Part shown: positions 1-7,427 of the stretch, piece after piece
How positions within the stretch are numbered: position 1 is the stretch's first letter
Layout: every line of letters starts with the position of its first letter
Source of the DNA: Paenibacillus sp. OV219
GTDB lineage: Bacteria > Bacillota > Bacilli > Paenibacillales > Paenibacillaceae
DNA length: 64,000 nucleotides
Assembly (NCBI RefSeq): GCF_900110075.1
Contig: NZ_FOCJ01000002.1
Coordinates: forward strand, 372,001-436,000
Reading direction: 5' to 3'
Translations under genes and position numbers: made by a program
The notes under the pieces: model-generated
What the model was told of the DNA's origin: nothing
The model's input: only the letters and a program-made list of their open reading frames with translations
The model's database searches: none

Positions 1-1
1 G

Positions 2-517
2 ACAGAAGTTAACCGTGAAATGAATATGGCTGCAAGTATACATAAGTTTCAATCTAGTCGAGGGTTACCAACTATAACAACAGAAACCAGAATGATTGAT
101 GAAGAAATAACCTTTGTTGAAAAAATAGACAGACTTTTTAGTATATGCTCAAACTTACAAGACCATTTTGCTTACGATGCTTTAAAGGTCGAAAGAATAA
201 ATCAAACACTCGATGAAGTTCATGGAATCAAAAGATACATAGATAATGCATCAGCTTCTATAATGGGAAATAGTAATAAAGTCGGTGAAATGATGAAAAA
301 TGTATTCGAAAGTGTTACAGCTAATGGACAAGGTTTAGAAGAAGCAATGACAAAAATTCAAACATTAAATGCGGTAGTCAGTGATCAACGGGAAACAATC
401 TCCCAGTTAACAGAAACTGTTAATAAGCTACTTCAACATAGTACAGTGGTGGTTAAACAACAAGAAACCATGTCAATGCAACAAGCAATATTGAATAAAC
501 TAATTGAAAAATTATAA
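2..517 (+). CDS. Phage coiled-coil protein, possibly truncated by the window edge
   Basis: The frame is open to the left edge, so the true start may lie outside; the first ATG in the window is at 20 and gives 165 residues. No clear ribosome binding site is visible before that ATG. The C-terminal two thirds are rich in Gln, Glu, Lys and Leu/Ile heptads and should form a long coiled coil. I see no signal peptide, membrane segment or known catalytic motif. It is followed 12 bases later by a GTG-initiated small gene. Function is unknown. Confidence 0.6.
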   Translation, partial: TEVNREMNMAASIHKFQSSRGLPTITTETRMIDEEITFVEKIDRLFSICSNLQDHFAYDALKVERINQTLDEVHGIKRYIDNASASIMGNSNKVGEMMKNVFESVTANGQGLEEAMTKIQTLNAVVSDQRETISQLTETVNKLLQHSTVVVKQQETMSMQQAILNKLIEKL

Positions 518-529
518 GGGGTGACAGTA

Positions 530-691
530 GTGAGCAATAAACTTAGAGAGTTGGTACAAGTTAACGGAGCACTTGAAAACATAGCCCACACACTGGATAT
601 ATTCGGACACAATGATGTATTAGTTGACCAGATGATGAAGTTGATCACAGAACGTGACCATTTAATGTCACAGATCAAGGTGTTGAACTAA
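530..691 (+). CDS. Small hypothetical phage protein (53 aa)
   Basis: A GTG start at 530 follows a GGGGTGA-type ribosome binding site, and the stop overlaps the next ATG (TAATG at 689-693), which indicates translational coupling. The 53-residue product is helical and Leu/Ile/Val-rich. It has a faint resemblance in length and helical pattern to Spo0E-family phosphatases but lacks their SQ-x-LD motif, so I do not assign that function. Confidence 0.5.
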   Translation: MSNKLRELVQVNGALENIAHTLDIFGHNDVLVDQMMKLITERDHLMSQIKVLN

Positions 692-891
692 TGAGATACA
701 TACTAGCAATCGTGTTTCCACCACTAGCTGTCCTGTTGTGCGGTAAACCTGTCCAGTTCCTTCTGAATTGCATTCTACTGTTCTTCTTATGGATACCAGC
801 TGTGATCCACGCCTTTGCTGTGGTAGCCAACCACAAGGCTGAGAAGCGTAATGACAAACTGATCAGAGCTATCAGAGGTGAACCAATGTAA
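691..891 (+). CDS. UPF0057 / Pmp3 family small membrane protein
   Basis: This 66-residue protein matches the Pmp3/YqaE (UPF0057) family: an N-terminal hydrophobic helix containing FPPLAVLLCGKP, a second hydrophobic helix with WIPAVIHAFAVV, and a short basic tail with KAEKRNDKLIRAI. Family members are two-helix membrane proteins linked to membrane potential and salt stress in yeast and plants; the bacterial role is poorly defined. In a prophage it is most simply a lysogenic-conversion (morphogenesis-independent) gene. It is coupled to the preceding small gene and followed by a terminator. Confidence 0.85.
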   Translation: MRYILAIVFPPLAVLLCGKPVQFLLNCILLFFLWIPAVIHAFAVVANHKAEKRNDKLIRAIRGEPM

Positions 892-915
892 GCTGCTGAA
901 TAGTAGTAAACAGAA

Positions 916-945
916 AAGTCCTTGCCAAGTGTAGGGGCTTTTTTA
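916..945 (+). terminator. Rho-independent terminator after the UPF0057 gene
   Basis: AAGTCCT pairs with AGGGGCTT (one G-T wobble) around a 10-base loop and is followed by a run of six T. It ends the small-gene unit and precedes a separate promoter. Confidence 0.65.
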
Positions 946-967
946 TTTGACGTTTAATGCAAAATAC

Positions 968-995
968 TTGACGCAAAGTGTTTAACCGTGATAAT
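968..995 (+). promoter_or_regulatory. Sigma-A-like promoter for the SinI-like gene unit
   Basis: TTGACG at 968 and GATAAT at 990 are separated by 16 bases. The 13-mer CAAAATACTTGAC covering the -35 (960-972) is repeated exactly at 3052-3064, again with 16 bases to a GATA-type -10, so the two are probably a related promoter pair. Confidence 0.6.
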
Positions 996-1016
996 ATCTT
1001 GTCAGGGGGTGGAGAC

Positions 1017-1184
1017 ATGTACTGGATAGATCTTCTTACAATATTATCGCTGATCATGATTGGTTTGATTGTACTCTACAGAGGGACGGTGAAAAGAGAT
1101 GGAAAGACTAGAAATCGATATCATTCATCAACTGTTTGGGCTTGGGGTCAGCAAAGAGGAAGTACTGGAATTCATAAGAAGTGA
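1017..1184 (+). CDS. Putative small membrane peptide (55 aa)
   Basis: ATG at 1017 follows a GGGGGTGGAG ribosome binding site. The first 25 residues (MYWIDLLTILSLIMIGLIVLY) are one strong hydrophobic helix. The second half overlaps the SinI-like frame by 86 bases and reads like an out-of-frame shadow, so the functional part, if any, is the membrane segment. Moderate to low confidence. Confidence 0.35.
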   Translation: MYWIDLLTILSLIMIGLIVLYRGTVKRDGKTRNRYHSSTVWAWGQQRGSTGIHKK

Positions 1185-1248
1185 CGGTAAAATGCCAGAT
1201 AGAGATATAACATTGACCGAACAAATAAAAGAACAAGGTGATACATAA
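1099..1248 (+). CDS. SinI-like anti-repressor peptide (49 aa)
   Basis: The N-terminal stretch (IIHQLFGLGVSKEEVLEFIR, residues 8-27) has the pattern of the SinI dimerisation domain: a helix, a Gly, an S-x-E-E turn and a second helix ending in FIR/FLR. SinI peptides bind SinR-type repressors and relieve repression of biofilm genes in Bacillus. A GAGGGA ribosome binding site lies 12 bases upstream. The gene is the last in its unit, just before a terminator. Without a profile search this remains a likely but unproven family assignment; the alternative is an unrelated helical phage peptide. Confidence 0.5.
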   Translation: MERLEIDIIHQLFGLGVSKEEVLEFIRSDGKMPDRDITLTEQIKEQGDT

Positions 1249-1277
1249 GAAGGGGATAACAACCTCTTCTTTTTTTG
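1247..1277 (+). terminator. Rho-independent terminator after the SinI-like gene
   Basis: AAGAAGGGG pairs with CCTCTTCTT (one wobble pair) around ATAACAA and runs into seven T. Confidence 0.8.
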
Positions 1278-1898
1278 TGCATCTATATGGTGGCTCATAT
1301 GGGCTGTTTTAAGACGTTCTATATTAGATGGTATGAATACAGGGGGAACTGTGTGCAACGTCTTAGAATCAATCCTACGAGGTCTCATGTGGGTATAGAC
1401 AGGGTGTGGGTAGTGGGCGGTCAATGAATGAAACAAACTGGGACAACATGTGCACAGGGGTAACAGTAGTGTGGGCACCATTGGTATGTACACAGGGCAA
1501 GCACACGGGCAAGGGTAGTAACAATATGTACAGGGGTAGGCAGGATGATAGAGCAGTGCTAGGACATAACACTAATTGAATGACTGATATTATAATCGTT
1601 GACACATCGGGGTACATACACATAGTCCATTCCTTGTACAGTGTTGATGATTGACCACAATAAAATGACACAGGGTGGGGCACCCATATACCAGTACTGT
1701 GCAGCAGCTGTGACATAGTAGAAGGTCATTTAGATAGGTAACCATACATCATTACTTTAACACAGTGAAGTATAGACGTATCAACGCATTAACGCTGTGA
1801 CGATTTAGCCCCCCGCCTCGCACTAACGAAAAGTTAGCGACCCGCCTACGACCGCACCTGCCTATAAGAACAAAAAGTTCTCCCCAAATCCACCATGG

Positions 1899-1913
1899 TG
1901 ATAATGATTATCA
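1899..1913. promoter_or_regulatory. Fur-box-like palindrome (7-1-7)
   Basis: TGATAATGATTATCA matches the 7-1-7 consensus of the Bacillus Fur box at every position. No iron gene is adjacent: it lies in the gene-poor stretch. A looser repeat (GAGAATG twice) follows. Binding is inferred from sequence only. Confidence 0.45.
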
Positions 1914-2050
1914 ATGAGAATGTACTGAGAATGGCAGTGACAAGGGCTGATTACCATTTCCGAAAGGTAATGCAGGGGATCAAAAAGTGGCTGTAACCCA
2001 CGGCTGGCAAGGGATTGCATGATTCTGCACAAATTACCACAAATCTGCCC

Positions 2051-2145
2051 CAAAGCTTTTGCCATAGAGCCATTCCTGTTTCTGTGTTCTCTATATATAT
2101 TATATATTATAAAAAATAGTAATAGTAGTAATAAGGTAATAACCC
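2051..2145 (-). repeat. Arm A of an inverted 95-bp repeat (promoter/leader-like)
   Basis: Read on the minus strand this block aligns without gaps to 24726-24820 on the plus strand: TATATAGAG, 14 bases, then AATGGCTCTATGG and AAAGCTTTG (22 of 24 identical in the last part), preceded by 57 AT-rich bases about 70 percent identical. It contains a start codon with an upstream G-rich stretch that would begin MAKAL. It points away from the regulator gene at 2276. Confidence 0.6.
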
Positions 2146-2204
2146 AGTGATATCAAGGGTTTGGAGCATTACGTTTTATTTCCTCTGATTTGTAAAAGGT
2201 AAGG

Positions 2205-2243
2205 TTGTGAAAATCGTTACTGTTCTGTGATTACACGGGTGTA
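2205..2243 (+). promoter_or_regulatory. Phage regulon promoter, copy 1 (before the 2276 regulator)
   Basis: TTGTGAAAA, 12 bases, TGTGATTACACGGGTGTA. The start codon of the sigma-like gene is 33 bases after the element. This is one of nine equally spaced copies. Confidence 0.8.
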
Positions 2244-2275
2244 CCACTACCTGAGTATGAGAGGAACTGATAACG

Positions 2276-2926
2276 ATGCAGAACAAGTCCATTGCCAAAA
2301 TCAACAACGAGGTTGCCGCAGCCAAGAAGCAGGCCCTGAGAGACCCGTACCAAAACGAGCGCACCATTGAAGGTATCGCTGATAGAGCAGCACCACGTAA
2401 CAACTCTGGTAAGATCACGTTCCCCGCTGATGTAAGAGCCAAGGTGGTCCAAATCTTTGACAAGTTTCCGCACCAGTTGATGATTCTGGGATTGTACTAT
2501 GATGGCGGGTTCACTGTTGAAGAGATTGCTGCTAGGAATGACCTTGAACACCCTAACGTGGTAAAGTCCCTTGGTCGTGCCAAGTCCCGGTTGAAGAAGT
2601 ATTTGTCTCCCGAAGAGTACAATTCCATCCGTAGATTCATTGGTGATCATAAGCCACGTATTGATGCAACACAGGATCGACATGTGAATCCGTTCTATAA
2701 CGACTTTGTTGAAGAGCAGCCTGTTAGCACTGGCCTGTTGTCCGAATGTGGGAGTAGCATCTTGTGGTTTGACGGTATATACATTGGTAGCATAACCTTC
2801 ACAACGATCCCAACCCCTGTCCAGAGCTATTCCTTTGAACATCCTCCTGAGAAGCAGCTTTCCAAAGGTTCATTTTATTACGATGTGAAGTCTATCGAAA
2901 CAGGAACAGCCGACTGTGTCCACTAG
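2276..2926 (+). CDS. Sigma region-4-like / ArpU-like phage transcription regulator
   Basis: Residues about 45-105 have the features of sigma-70 region 4: a helix with FDKFPHQLMILGLYY, then a helix-turn-helix with FTVEEIAARNDLEHPNVVKSLGRAK and a basic tail. The rest (about 110 residues) is unrecognised. No region 2 is visible, so it may act as an activator or -35 recognition subunit, like ArpU/RinA-type regulators that switch on late genes. The GAGAGGAA ribosome binding site supports the ATG at 2276. It lies just upstream of the terminase operon and is itself preceded by a regulon promoter, so it could be a second step in a cascade. Confidence 0.65.
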   Translation: MQNKSIAKINNEVAAAKKQALRDPYQNERTIEGIADRAAPRNNSGKITFPADVRAKVVQIFDKFPHQLMILGLYYDGGFTVEEIAARNDLEHPNVVKSLGRAKSRLKKYLSPEEYNSIRRFIGDHKPRIDATQDRHVNPFYNDFVEEQPVSTGLLSECGSSILWFDGIYIGSITFTTIPTPVQSYSFEHPPEKQLSKGSFYYDVKSIETGTADCVH

Positions 2927-2927
2927 G

Positions 2928-3029
2928 ATGAACAAGTTTGAAGAGTTCGCTTATAAATATCCCACTATCGCCACTGTAATAATATTCACCATTTTAACAG
3001 GTTTTTTGATAGTCCTTTCCTACGGGTGA
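2928..3029 (+). CDS. Small single-span membrane peptide (33 aa)
   Basis: ATG one base after the stop of the regulator gene, giving 33 residues with one hydrophobic helix (TIATVIIFTILTGFLIVL). Close coupling supports translation. The 3' end overlaps the terminator hairpin. Function unknown. Confidence 0.4.
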   Translation: MNKFEEFAYKYPTIATVIIFTILTGFLIVLSYG

Positions 3030-3042
3030 GGACTTTTTTTTA
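3011..3042 (+). terminator. Rho-independent terminator after the regulator unit
   Basis: AGTCC and GGACT pair around a 14-base loop, followed by eight T. Confidence 0.7.
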
Positions 3043-3059
3043 TTTATTTTTCAAAATAC

Positions 3060-3087
3060 TTGACATTTTGGGCAAAAAGTGGATACA
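3060..3087 (+). promoter_or_regulatory. Candidate promoter for tRNA and late (structural) operon
   Basis: TTGACA at 3060 and GATACA at 3082 with 16 bases between. The -35 block shares CAAAATACTTGAC with the promoter at 968. The -10 is poor, which would allow dependence on an activator. No copy of the nine-member phage element precedes the structural genes, so this is the best candidate for late transcription. Confidence 0.5.
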
Positions 3088-3232
3088 GGAACTGTACATA
3101 TATGAGGAGGTCAAACCGCTATCTCGCCCATGACGGTATTGCTGACCTCGGGAGACCTCTTCAACACGTTCCCACTGACGAGCGACACGACATGAAATCG
3201 TGGATAAATCAGATAGGCGGGTGGGACAACAC

Positions 3233-3308
3233 GGACTCTTAGCTGAGTTGGCTCTAGCGGTGGTTTGAAACGCCACAGACGGAGGTTCGAATCCTTCAGA
3301 GTCCACCA
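3233..3308 (+). tRNA. tRNA-Phe (GAA), phage-encoded
   Basis: A 76-base cloverleaf: acceptor stem GGACTCT with AGAGTCC, a short D stem GCT/AGC, anticodon stem GTGGT/GCCAC with loop TTGAAAC (anticodon GAA), T arm GGAGG-TTCGAAT-CCTTC, and an encoded CCA end. It lies between the promoter at 3060 and the small terminase gene, so it is probably processed from the late transcript. Confidence 0.85.
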
Positions 3309-3342
3309 AAAATCTCATTCCAATAATAAGGTGGTGTAAACA

Positions 3343-3801
3343 TTGGCTAGACCAAACATGGCTTTAAGTGTCACATCAAAGAACTTGACCAAAGCTGAAA
3401 AAGCAGAACGACAAGCACAGGAAACACGCTTGAAAGGTGCTTCCGATGATATTAGACCCTCTCATTATTTGAGTGAGAAACAGGTCGAATTGTTCAATGA
3501 TCTAGTCTCTGAACTGGAAGCGTCAGGCATCCTCACTAACGTAGATTCTGAAAACCTATCACAGTATGTGTTCGCTCTGGATCAGCTGCAGACGCTCAAT
3601 GACATGATTAACAGGAACCCGCAGAACATGTTTGACAAGCAAATGTTGGCTGCTCGCAGTCAATTGGTCAAAGAGTGTGCTAAACATTCCACTGATTTCA
3701 ACCTTACGCCCCAGGCACGGGCCAAGATGGGATCTAACACTATTAAAGCGCAACAAAAGAAGGAAGACCCTCTGTTGAACGCGCTGAAGATCGTGAAGTG
3801 A
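3343..3801 (+). CDS. terS: Phage terminase small subunit (P27-like)
   Basis: The 152-residue protein starts at a TTG seven bases after AAGGTGGTG. Its basic N-terminus, long helical middle (LSEKQVELFNDLVSELEASG) and C-terminal KMGSNTIKAQQKKEDPLLNALKIV are typical of P27-family small terminases, which bind packaging-site DNA and recruit the large subunit. It directly precedes the large subunit, with seven bases between stop and next start. Confidence 0.8.
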   Translation: MARPNMALSVTSKNLTKAEKAERQAQETRLKGASDDIRPSHYLSEKQVELFNDLVSELEASGILTNVDSENLSQYVFALDQLQTLNDMINRNPQNMFDKQMLAARSQLVKECAKHSTDFNLTPQARAKMGSNTIKAQQKKEDPLLNALKIVK

Positions 3802-3807
3802 TGAAAA

Positions 3808-5493
3808 TTGAGCATTCTGCTTGATAATGCACGGAGATACGCAGAAAACGTCATTTCTGGCGTTGAAATCACTACAAACGAGGTCAAAACGCAGTGTGAA
3901 TGGTTCTTGAATGACTATGATACACGGCAGCACGACGATGATTTTCGCTTCTATTTTGACATCGACAAGATTGACCAAATCGAGTCCATCCTCGAAGTAA
4001 TCACATTTGCCACTGGTTTTTCAGCTGGACAATCCCTCATTGAGGGACTTGCTGATTTCCAGTGTTTTTTTCTTGTCAACGTGTTTGGATGGCGTTTCAA
4101 AGATAACGATCAACGGATGCGTTACAGAGATAACACGCTATGGATTCCGAGGAAGAACGGGAAGACGTTTCTTTGCGCTGTGGTAATTCTACTGCTCCTT
4201 CTGACTGAACAAAATTTCAGCGAAGTGTATTCCATATCCAAGGATCGCGAACTCGCCGGAGAAACGAAAAAGGCTTTGACGCAGCTCATCACAGAGTCTG
4301 AAGTATTGTCCAAGCATTTCACAACACCTGCCACTTTGCACGGGAAGATGAAGTCGCTGATCACAAACTCGACGTACCAGGCACGTACCGCTGACGCGAA
4401 TTCGAACAATGGATTACGTCCCCAAGCAATAATTTGTGACGAAATGGGCGCGATGACTTCATACGACAATTACGCTGCAATGGTGTCAGGTCAACTTAGC
4501 GTTTTGAATCCGCTGAGATTTCGTATCACAACAGCTTACAGTGTTGATGGCTCGATCTTCTTAGAAGAGATTGCCTACCTTCGAAAAGTCTATTCCGGCT
4601 CAATCGTGGATGAAAGATGTTTTGCGCTGCTCTACTATGCTGACGAAGAGAACCTTTGGACAGACCATGGTCTCGAAATGAGCAACCCGTTAAGGATCGC
4701 CCAGAACATCGAGGAGATTCGTGACAGTCGTGCCAAAGCTTTGGAGCTTCCTTCCCTCAGAGAAGAGTTCCTGACCAAGCATGTCAATCACTTCATGGCA
4801 TCACAGTCTGGTGAAGCTTTTGTCGATGTCAACGTTCTTCGCAAAGGCAAGATTGATTCGTTTGACTTTTCGGGTCGAAACGTTTGGCTAGGGGTGGATC
4901 TCGCACTTACAACAGATAATTGCGCGGTGGCTATAGCGACTGAAGAGGATATGAAGATTTACGCTGACGTTTACGCCTTTGTTCCAACTGATCGGATAGC
5001 AGAAAAGAACAGAGTCGAGAAGGTCAATTATCACGATTTTATAAGAGAGGGAAAGGTGTTCTCCTGTGGTACAGAGACTGTGGATTACGGTTTCATTGAG
5101 GATATGGTTTTGGATATCGAGAGTAAGTTTGGCTGCACAGTTGTGGGCATTAGCTATGACCGTTACAACTGCCTTAGCTCTGCACAGCGGTGGGAACGTG
5201 CCGGATACATTGCTGTCGAGACGAAACAGCATTCCAGTGTACTCCATGCCCCAACCAAGCTCTTGCAAGAAAAGATAGCTAACGGCGAGTTCTTCTATGT
5301 AGCTAATTCGCTACTGGAAATCAACTTCCAGAATGCCCGTGTTATCTATGACAACAACTTGAACATGTATGTAAACAAGAAGCGAAGTGCCGGAAAAATA
5401 GACGAAGTTGCCGCCCTAGTGAATTCGATATACCTCTTGCAACAGGACGTTGTCTTCAACGCCGAAAGTGGTTGGGGAGCAGCCGTACTTTAG
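3808..5493 (+). CDS. terL: Phage terminase large subunit
   Basis: This 561-residue protein is the DNA-packaging motor. The ATPase domain shows a Walker A-like WIPRKNGKT near residue 115 and a Walker B IICDEMG near 210; the C-terminal nuclease domain starts with GVDLALTTDN near 363, where the Asp is a metal ligand in HK97-type terminases. The start is TTG at 3808 because the ATG at 3801 closes after seven codons. Length is normal for the family. Confidence 0.93.
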   Translation: MSILLDNARRYAENVISGVEITTNEVKTQCEWFLNDYDTRQHDDDFRFYFDIDKIDQIESILEVITFATGFSAGQSLIEGLADFQCFFLVNVFGWRFKDNDQRMRYRDNTLWIPRKNGKTFLCAVVILLLLLTEQNFSEVYSISKDRELAGETKKALTQLITESEVLSKHFTTPATLHGKMKSLITNSTYQARTADANSNNGLRPQAIICDEMGAMTSYDNYAAMVSGQLSVLNPLRFRITTAYSVDGSIFLEEIAYLRKVYSGSIVDERCFALLYYADEENLWTDHGLEMSNPLRIAQNIEEIRDSRAKALELPSLREEFLTKHVNHFMASQSGEAFVDVNVLRKGKIDSFDFSGRNVWLGVDLALTTDNCAVAIATEEDMKIYADVYAFVPTDRIAEKNRVEKVNYHDFIREGKVFSCGTETVDYGFIEDMVLDIESKFGCTVVGISYDRYNCLSSAQRWERAGYIAVETKQHSSVLHAPTKLLQEKIANGEFFYVANSLLEINFQNARVIYDNNLNMYVNKKRSAGKIDEVAALVNSIYLLQQDVVFNAESGWGAAVL

Positions 5494-5511
5494 GAGGGAG
5501 GTGAAACAAAA

Positions 5512-6825
5512 ATGGCAAAATGGTTCGGCAAGAAAGAGCCACAGGTTGAGGTTCGGCAGACGCTTGAAGATATCCTCTTAGCAGCTGGTGTCGGCACGAA
5601 TACGATCACAGCATCACAAGCAATGACTATTCCTGCTTTCAGTTCCTCGGTACATCTGATATCCAACACGGTAGCATCACTGCCCATCAAGTTATACAAG
5701 ACGGAAGGTGACCGCATTGAAGAGATTTATGATGATCCGCGAGTTGCCCTTCTCAACAAAGAGACAGGTGATACACTGGACGGTTTCCAGCTTAAGAAAG
5801 GTATGGTCACTGATTTCCTAACTTACGGCGGTGGTTATGCTTTCATCAACAAATCTCGGAACAAGGTTAAGTCCATCCACTATGTAAGCCGTGGCTCGGT
5901 GTCGGTAGTGTCTTCCCCAGATCCTGTGTTCAAGCGCAACGACATCCTGGTCAACGGTGTTTCCTATCGTGACTATGAGTTCATCAAGCTTTTGAGAAAC
6001 ACGGCAAACGGTGGCACTGGGTTTGGTGTCCTAGCTGAGAACAACAAGATGCTATCCCTTGCATACAACACGATCCTGTTCGAGGAAATGTTGTACAAGA
6101 CAGGTGGTAACAAGAAGGGCTTCCTTCTAAGTAAGACACGCCTATCACCCAATGCTATGACCGAATTGAAGAACGCTTGGAACAATCTTCACAAGAACAA
6201 CAGCGAGAATGTAATTGTTTTGAATGACGGTCTTGAGTTCAAGGAGAGCAATAACAGCGCGGTCGAAATGCAGGTCAATCAAAACAAGATCAGTAATAAC
6301 CAGGACATTTTCAACATGTTCGGTATACCTATTGAACTGTTCAACGGTAAGGCTACTGGCGGCAATGAGGAGATGTACGCATCCTTTGTCAAGCTTGCTA
6401 TCCTGCCTTTGCTCGAAGCATTTGAAGCAGCCATAAACGCTACGATGCTCCTGACCAATGAGAAGGACAAGCTTGTATTCCGATTCGATGTGACTCCTAT
6501 CCTGACAGCAGATATTGAAAAGCGTTACAAAGCTTATGAGATCGCAATCAAGAACGGGCTATTACAGATTGATGAGATTCGGAAGATTGAGAAGTATGAA
6601 CCTCTCGGACTTGATTTTGTCAAACTGTCCCTTGCAGATGCGCTCTACAATCCGAAGACGAAGGATCTGTTCGTGTTGAACACTAACTCGGCAGTCAAAC
6701 TGGGCGAAGGTGGCATAGAGCAGGTCAACGATCCTAACGCATCAGGTAAACCTTCTGCCAAAGGTGAGAATCCCAAGGCAGACTCCACTTCCAACCCGAA
6801 GGAGGTGAAGAAAAATGAAAGTTGA
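5512..6825 (+). CDS. Portal protein (HK97 family)
   Basis: A 437-residue portal protein: N-terminal FSSSVHLISNTVASLPIKLY and LTYGGGYAFI are typical of HK97-type portals, which form the dodecameric channel at the head vertex. A very strong AGGAGGGAGGTG ribosome binding site precedes the ATG. The C-terminal 40 residues are Asn/Lys/Ser-rich and disordered, and the 3' end overlaps the protease gene by 11 bases. Confidence 0.92.
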   Translation: MAKWFGKKEPQVEVRQTLEDILLAAGVGTNTITASQAMTIPAFSSSVHLISNTVASLPIKLYKTEGDRIEEIYDDPRVALLNKETGDTLDGFQLKKGMVTDFLTYGGGYAFINKSRNKVKSIHYVSRGSVSVVSSPDPVFKRNDILVNGVSYRDYEFIKLLRNTANGGTGFGVLAENNKMLSLAYNTILFEEMLYKTGGNKKGFLLSKTRLSPNAMTELKNAWNNLHKNNSENVIVLNDGLEFKESNNSAVEMQVNQNKISNNQDIFNMFGIPIELFNGKATGGNEEMYASFVKLAILPLLEAFEAAINATMLLTNEKDKLVFRFDVTPILTADIEKRYKAYEIAIKNGLLQIDEIRKIEKYEPLGLDFVKLSLADALYNPKTKDLFVLNTNSAVKLGEGGIEQVNDPNASGKPSAKGENPKADSTSNPKEVKKNES

Positions 6826-7423
6826 GATCCGCAATAACAGCGTGACACTTGATGGTTATGTCAATGTTCATACCAGAGATTCGCGTCAGTTGCCATCCCC
6901 GAGAGGTAAGTTTGTTGAACAGATTATGCCCAAAGCGTTTGCTGATTCCCTGCAACGCCGTTCTGAGGTTGACCTGCTATTCAATCACAGACCTGATCGC
7001 AAGTTGGGCAGCACTGGTGATAACCTTCAATTGTTCGAGGACACAATTGGTCTCCGGGCTATTTGTACTGTCACGGATGATCAAGTTGTTGCCAAAGCTA
7101 AGGCTGGCGAACTAAGAGGTTGGTCGTTTGGATTTATCGCTACCGAGCAACGTTGGGCTGAAGCAGACAACGGATTGCAAAGGCGGTTCGTAGACAGCTT
7201 GGATTTGATAGAGGTGTCTATTTTGGACTGCACTCCGGCCTATGTCGCTACCACCATTGAAGCCCGTGGGTTAGTGACGGAACAACGATTCGAAGAGATT
7301 GCGCTTGAAGTAACTGTCGTTGAGGACCAGGAAGAACGTGCTGTAGAAGTCGAGGTTCCTGTCCCAGATTACACGGTTGTAGAAACACAAATCATGATCG
7401 ACAAACTCAAAGGAGGACACTAA
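6815..7423 (+). CDS. Prohead maturation protease (HK97 / S78 family)
   Basis: A 202-residue serine protease that trims the capsid protein during head maturation. LLFNHRPDRKLG near residue 55 carries the catalytic His, and ELRGWSFGF near 102 carries the catalytic Ser, as in HK97 gp4. It lies between portal and capsid, the canonical place. The C-terminal 50 residues are acidic and may be a scaffolding-type tail. Confidence 0.92.
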   Translation: MKVEIRNNSVTLDGYVNVHTRDSRQLPSPRGKFVEQIMPKAFADSLQRRSEVDLLFNHRPDRKLGSTGDNLQLFEDTIGLRAICTVTDDQVVAKAKAGELRGWSFGFIATEQRWAEADNGLQRRFVDSLDLIEVSILDCTPAYVATTIEARGLVTEQRFEEIALEVTVVEDQEERAVEVEVPVPDYTVVETQIMIDKLKGGH

Positions 7424-7427
7424 GTCC

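Larger units (their letters stand above)
1278..2275. other. Gene-poor region with hairpins and repeats; candidate packaging site or non-coding RNA locus
   Basis: About 1 kb without a convincing gene, directly before the late regulator and terminase. From 1320 to 1560 the plus strand is G-rich with repeated ACAGGG-type words. GC-rich CCCGCCT repeats flank a 5-bp hairpin (CTAAC, GAAAA, GTTAG; 1823-1837), and a second hairpin of the same shape (AGAAC, AAAAA, GTTCT) is at 1867-1881. The palindrome CACCATGGTG at 1891-1900 and a Fur-box-like palindrome at 1899-1913 follow. A cos site before the terminase genes would fit phage convention, but I cannot identify the cut site. Minus-strand open frames here are Cys/Pro-rich and lack ribosome binding sites. 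Confidence 0.5.

Noticed and set aside
530..691. Spo0E-like phosphatase
   Set aside because: Short length and helical pattern fit, but the SQ-x-LD signature is missing.
1128..1716. Two overlapping minus-strand open frames of 113-121 codons
   Set aside because: Cys/Pro/Ser-rich, no ribosome binding sites and no recognised features; they mirror the G-rich plus strand.
3060..3242. 60-codon frame before the tRNA
   Set aside because: Overlaps the promoter and runs into the tRNA; internal starts lack ribosome binding sites at proper distance.
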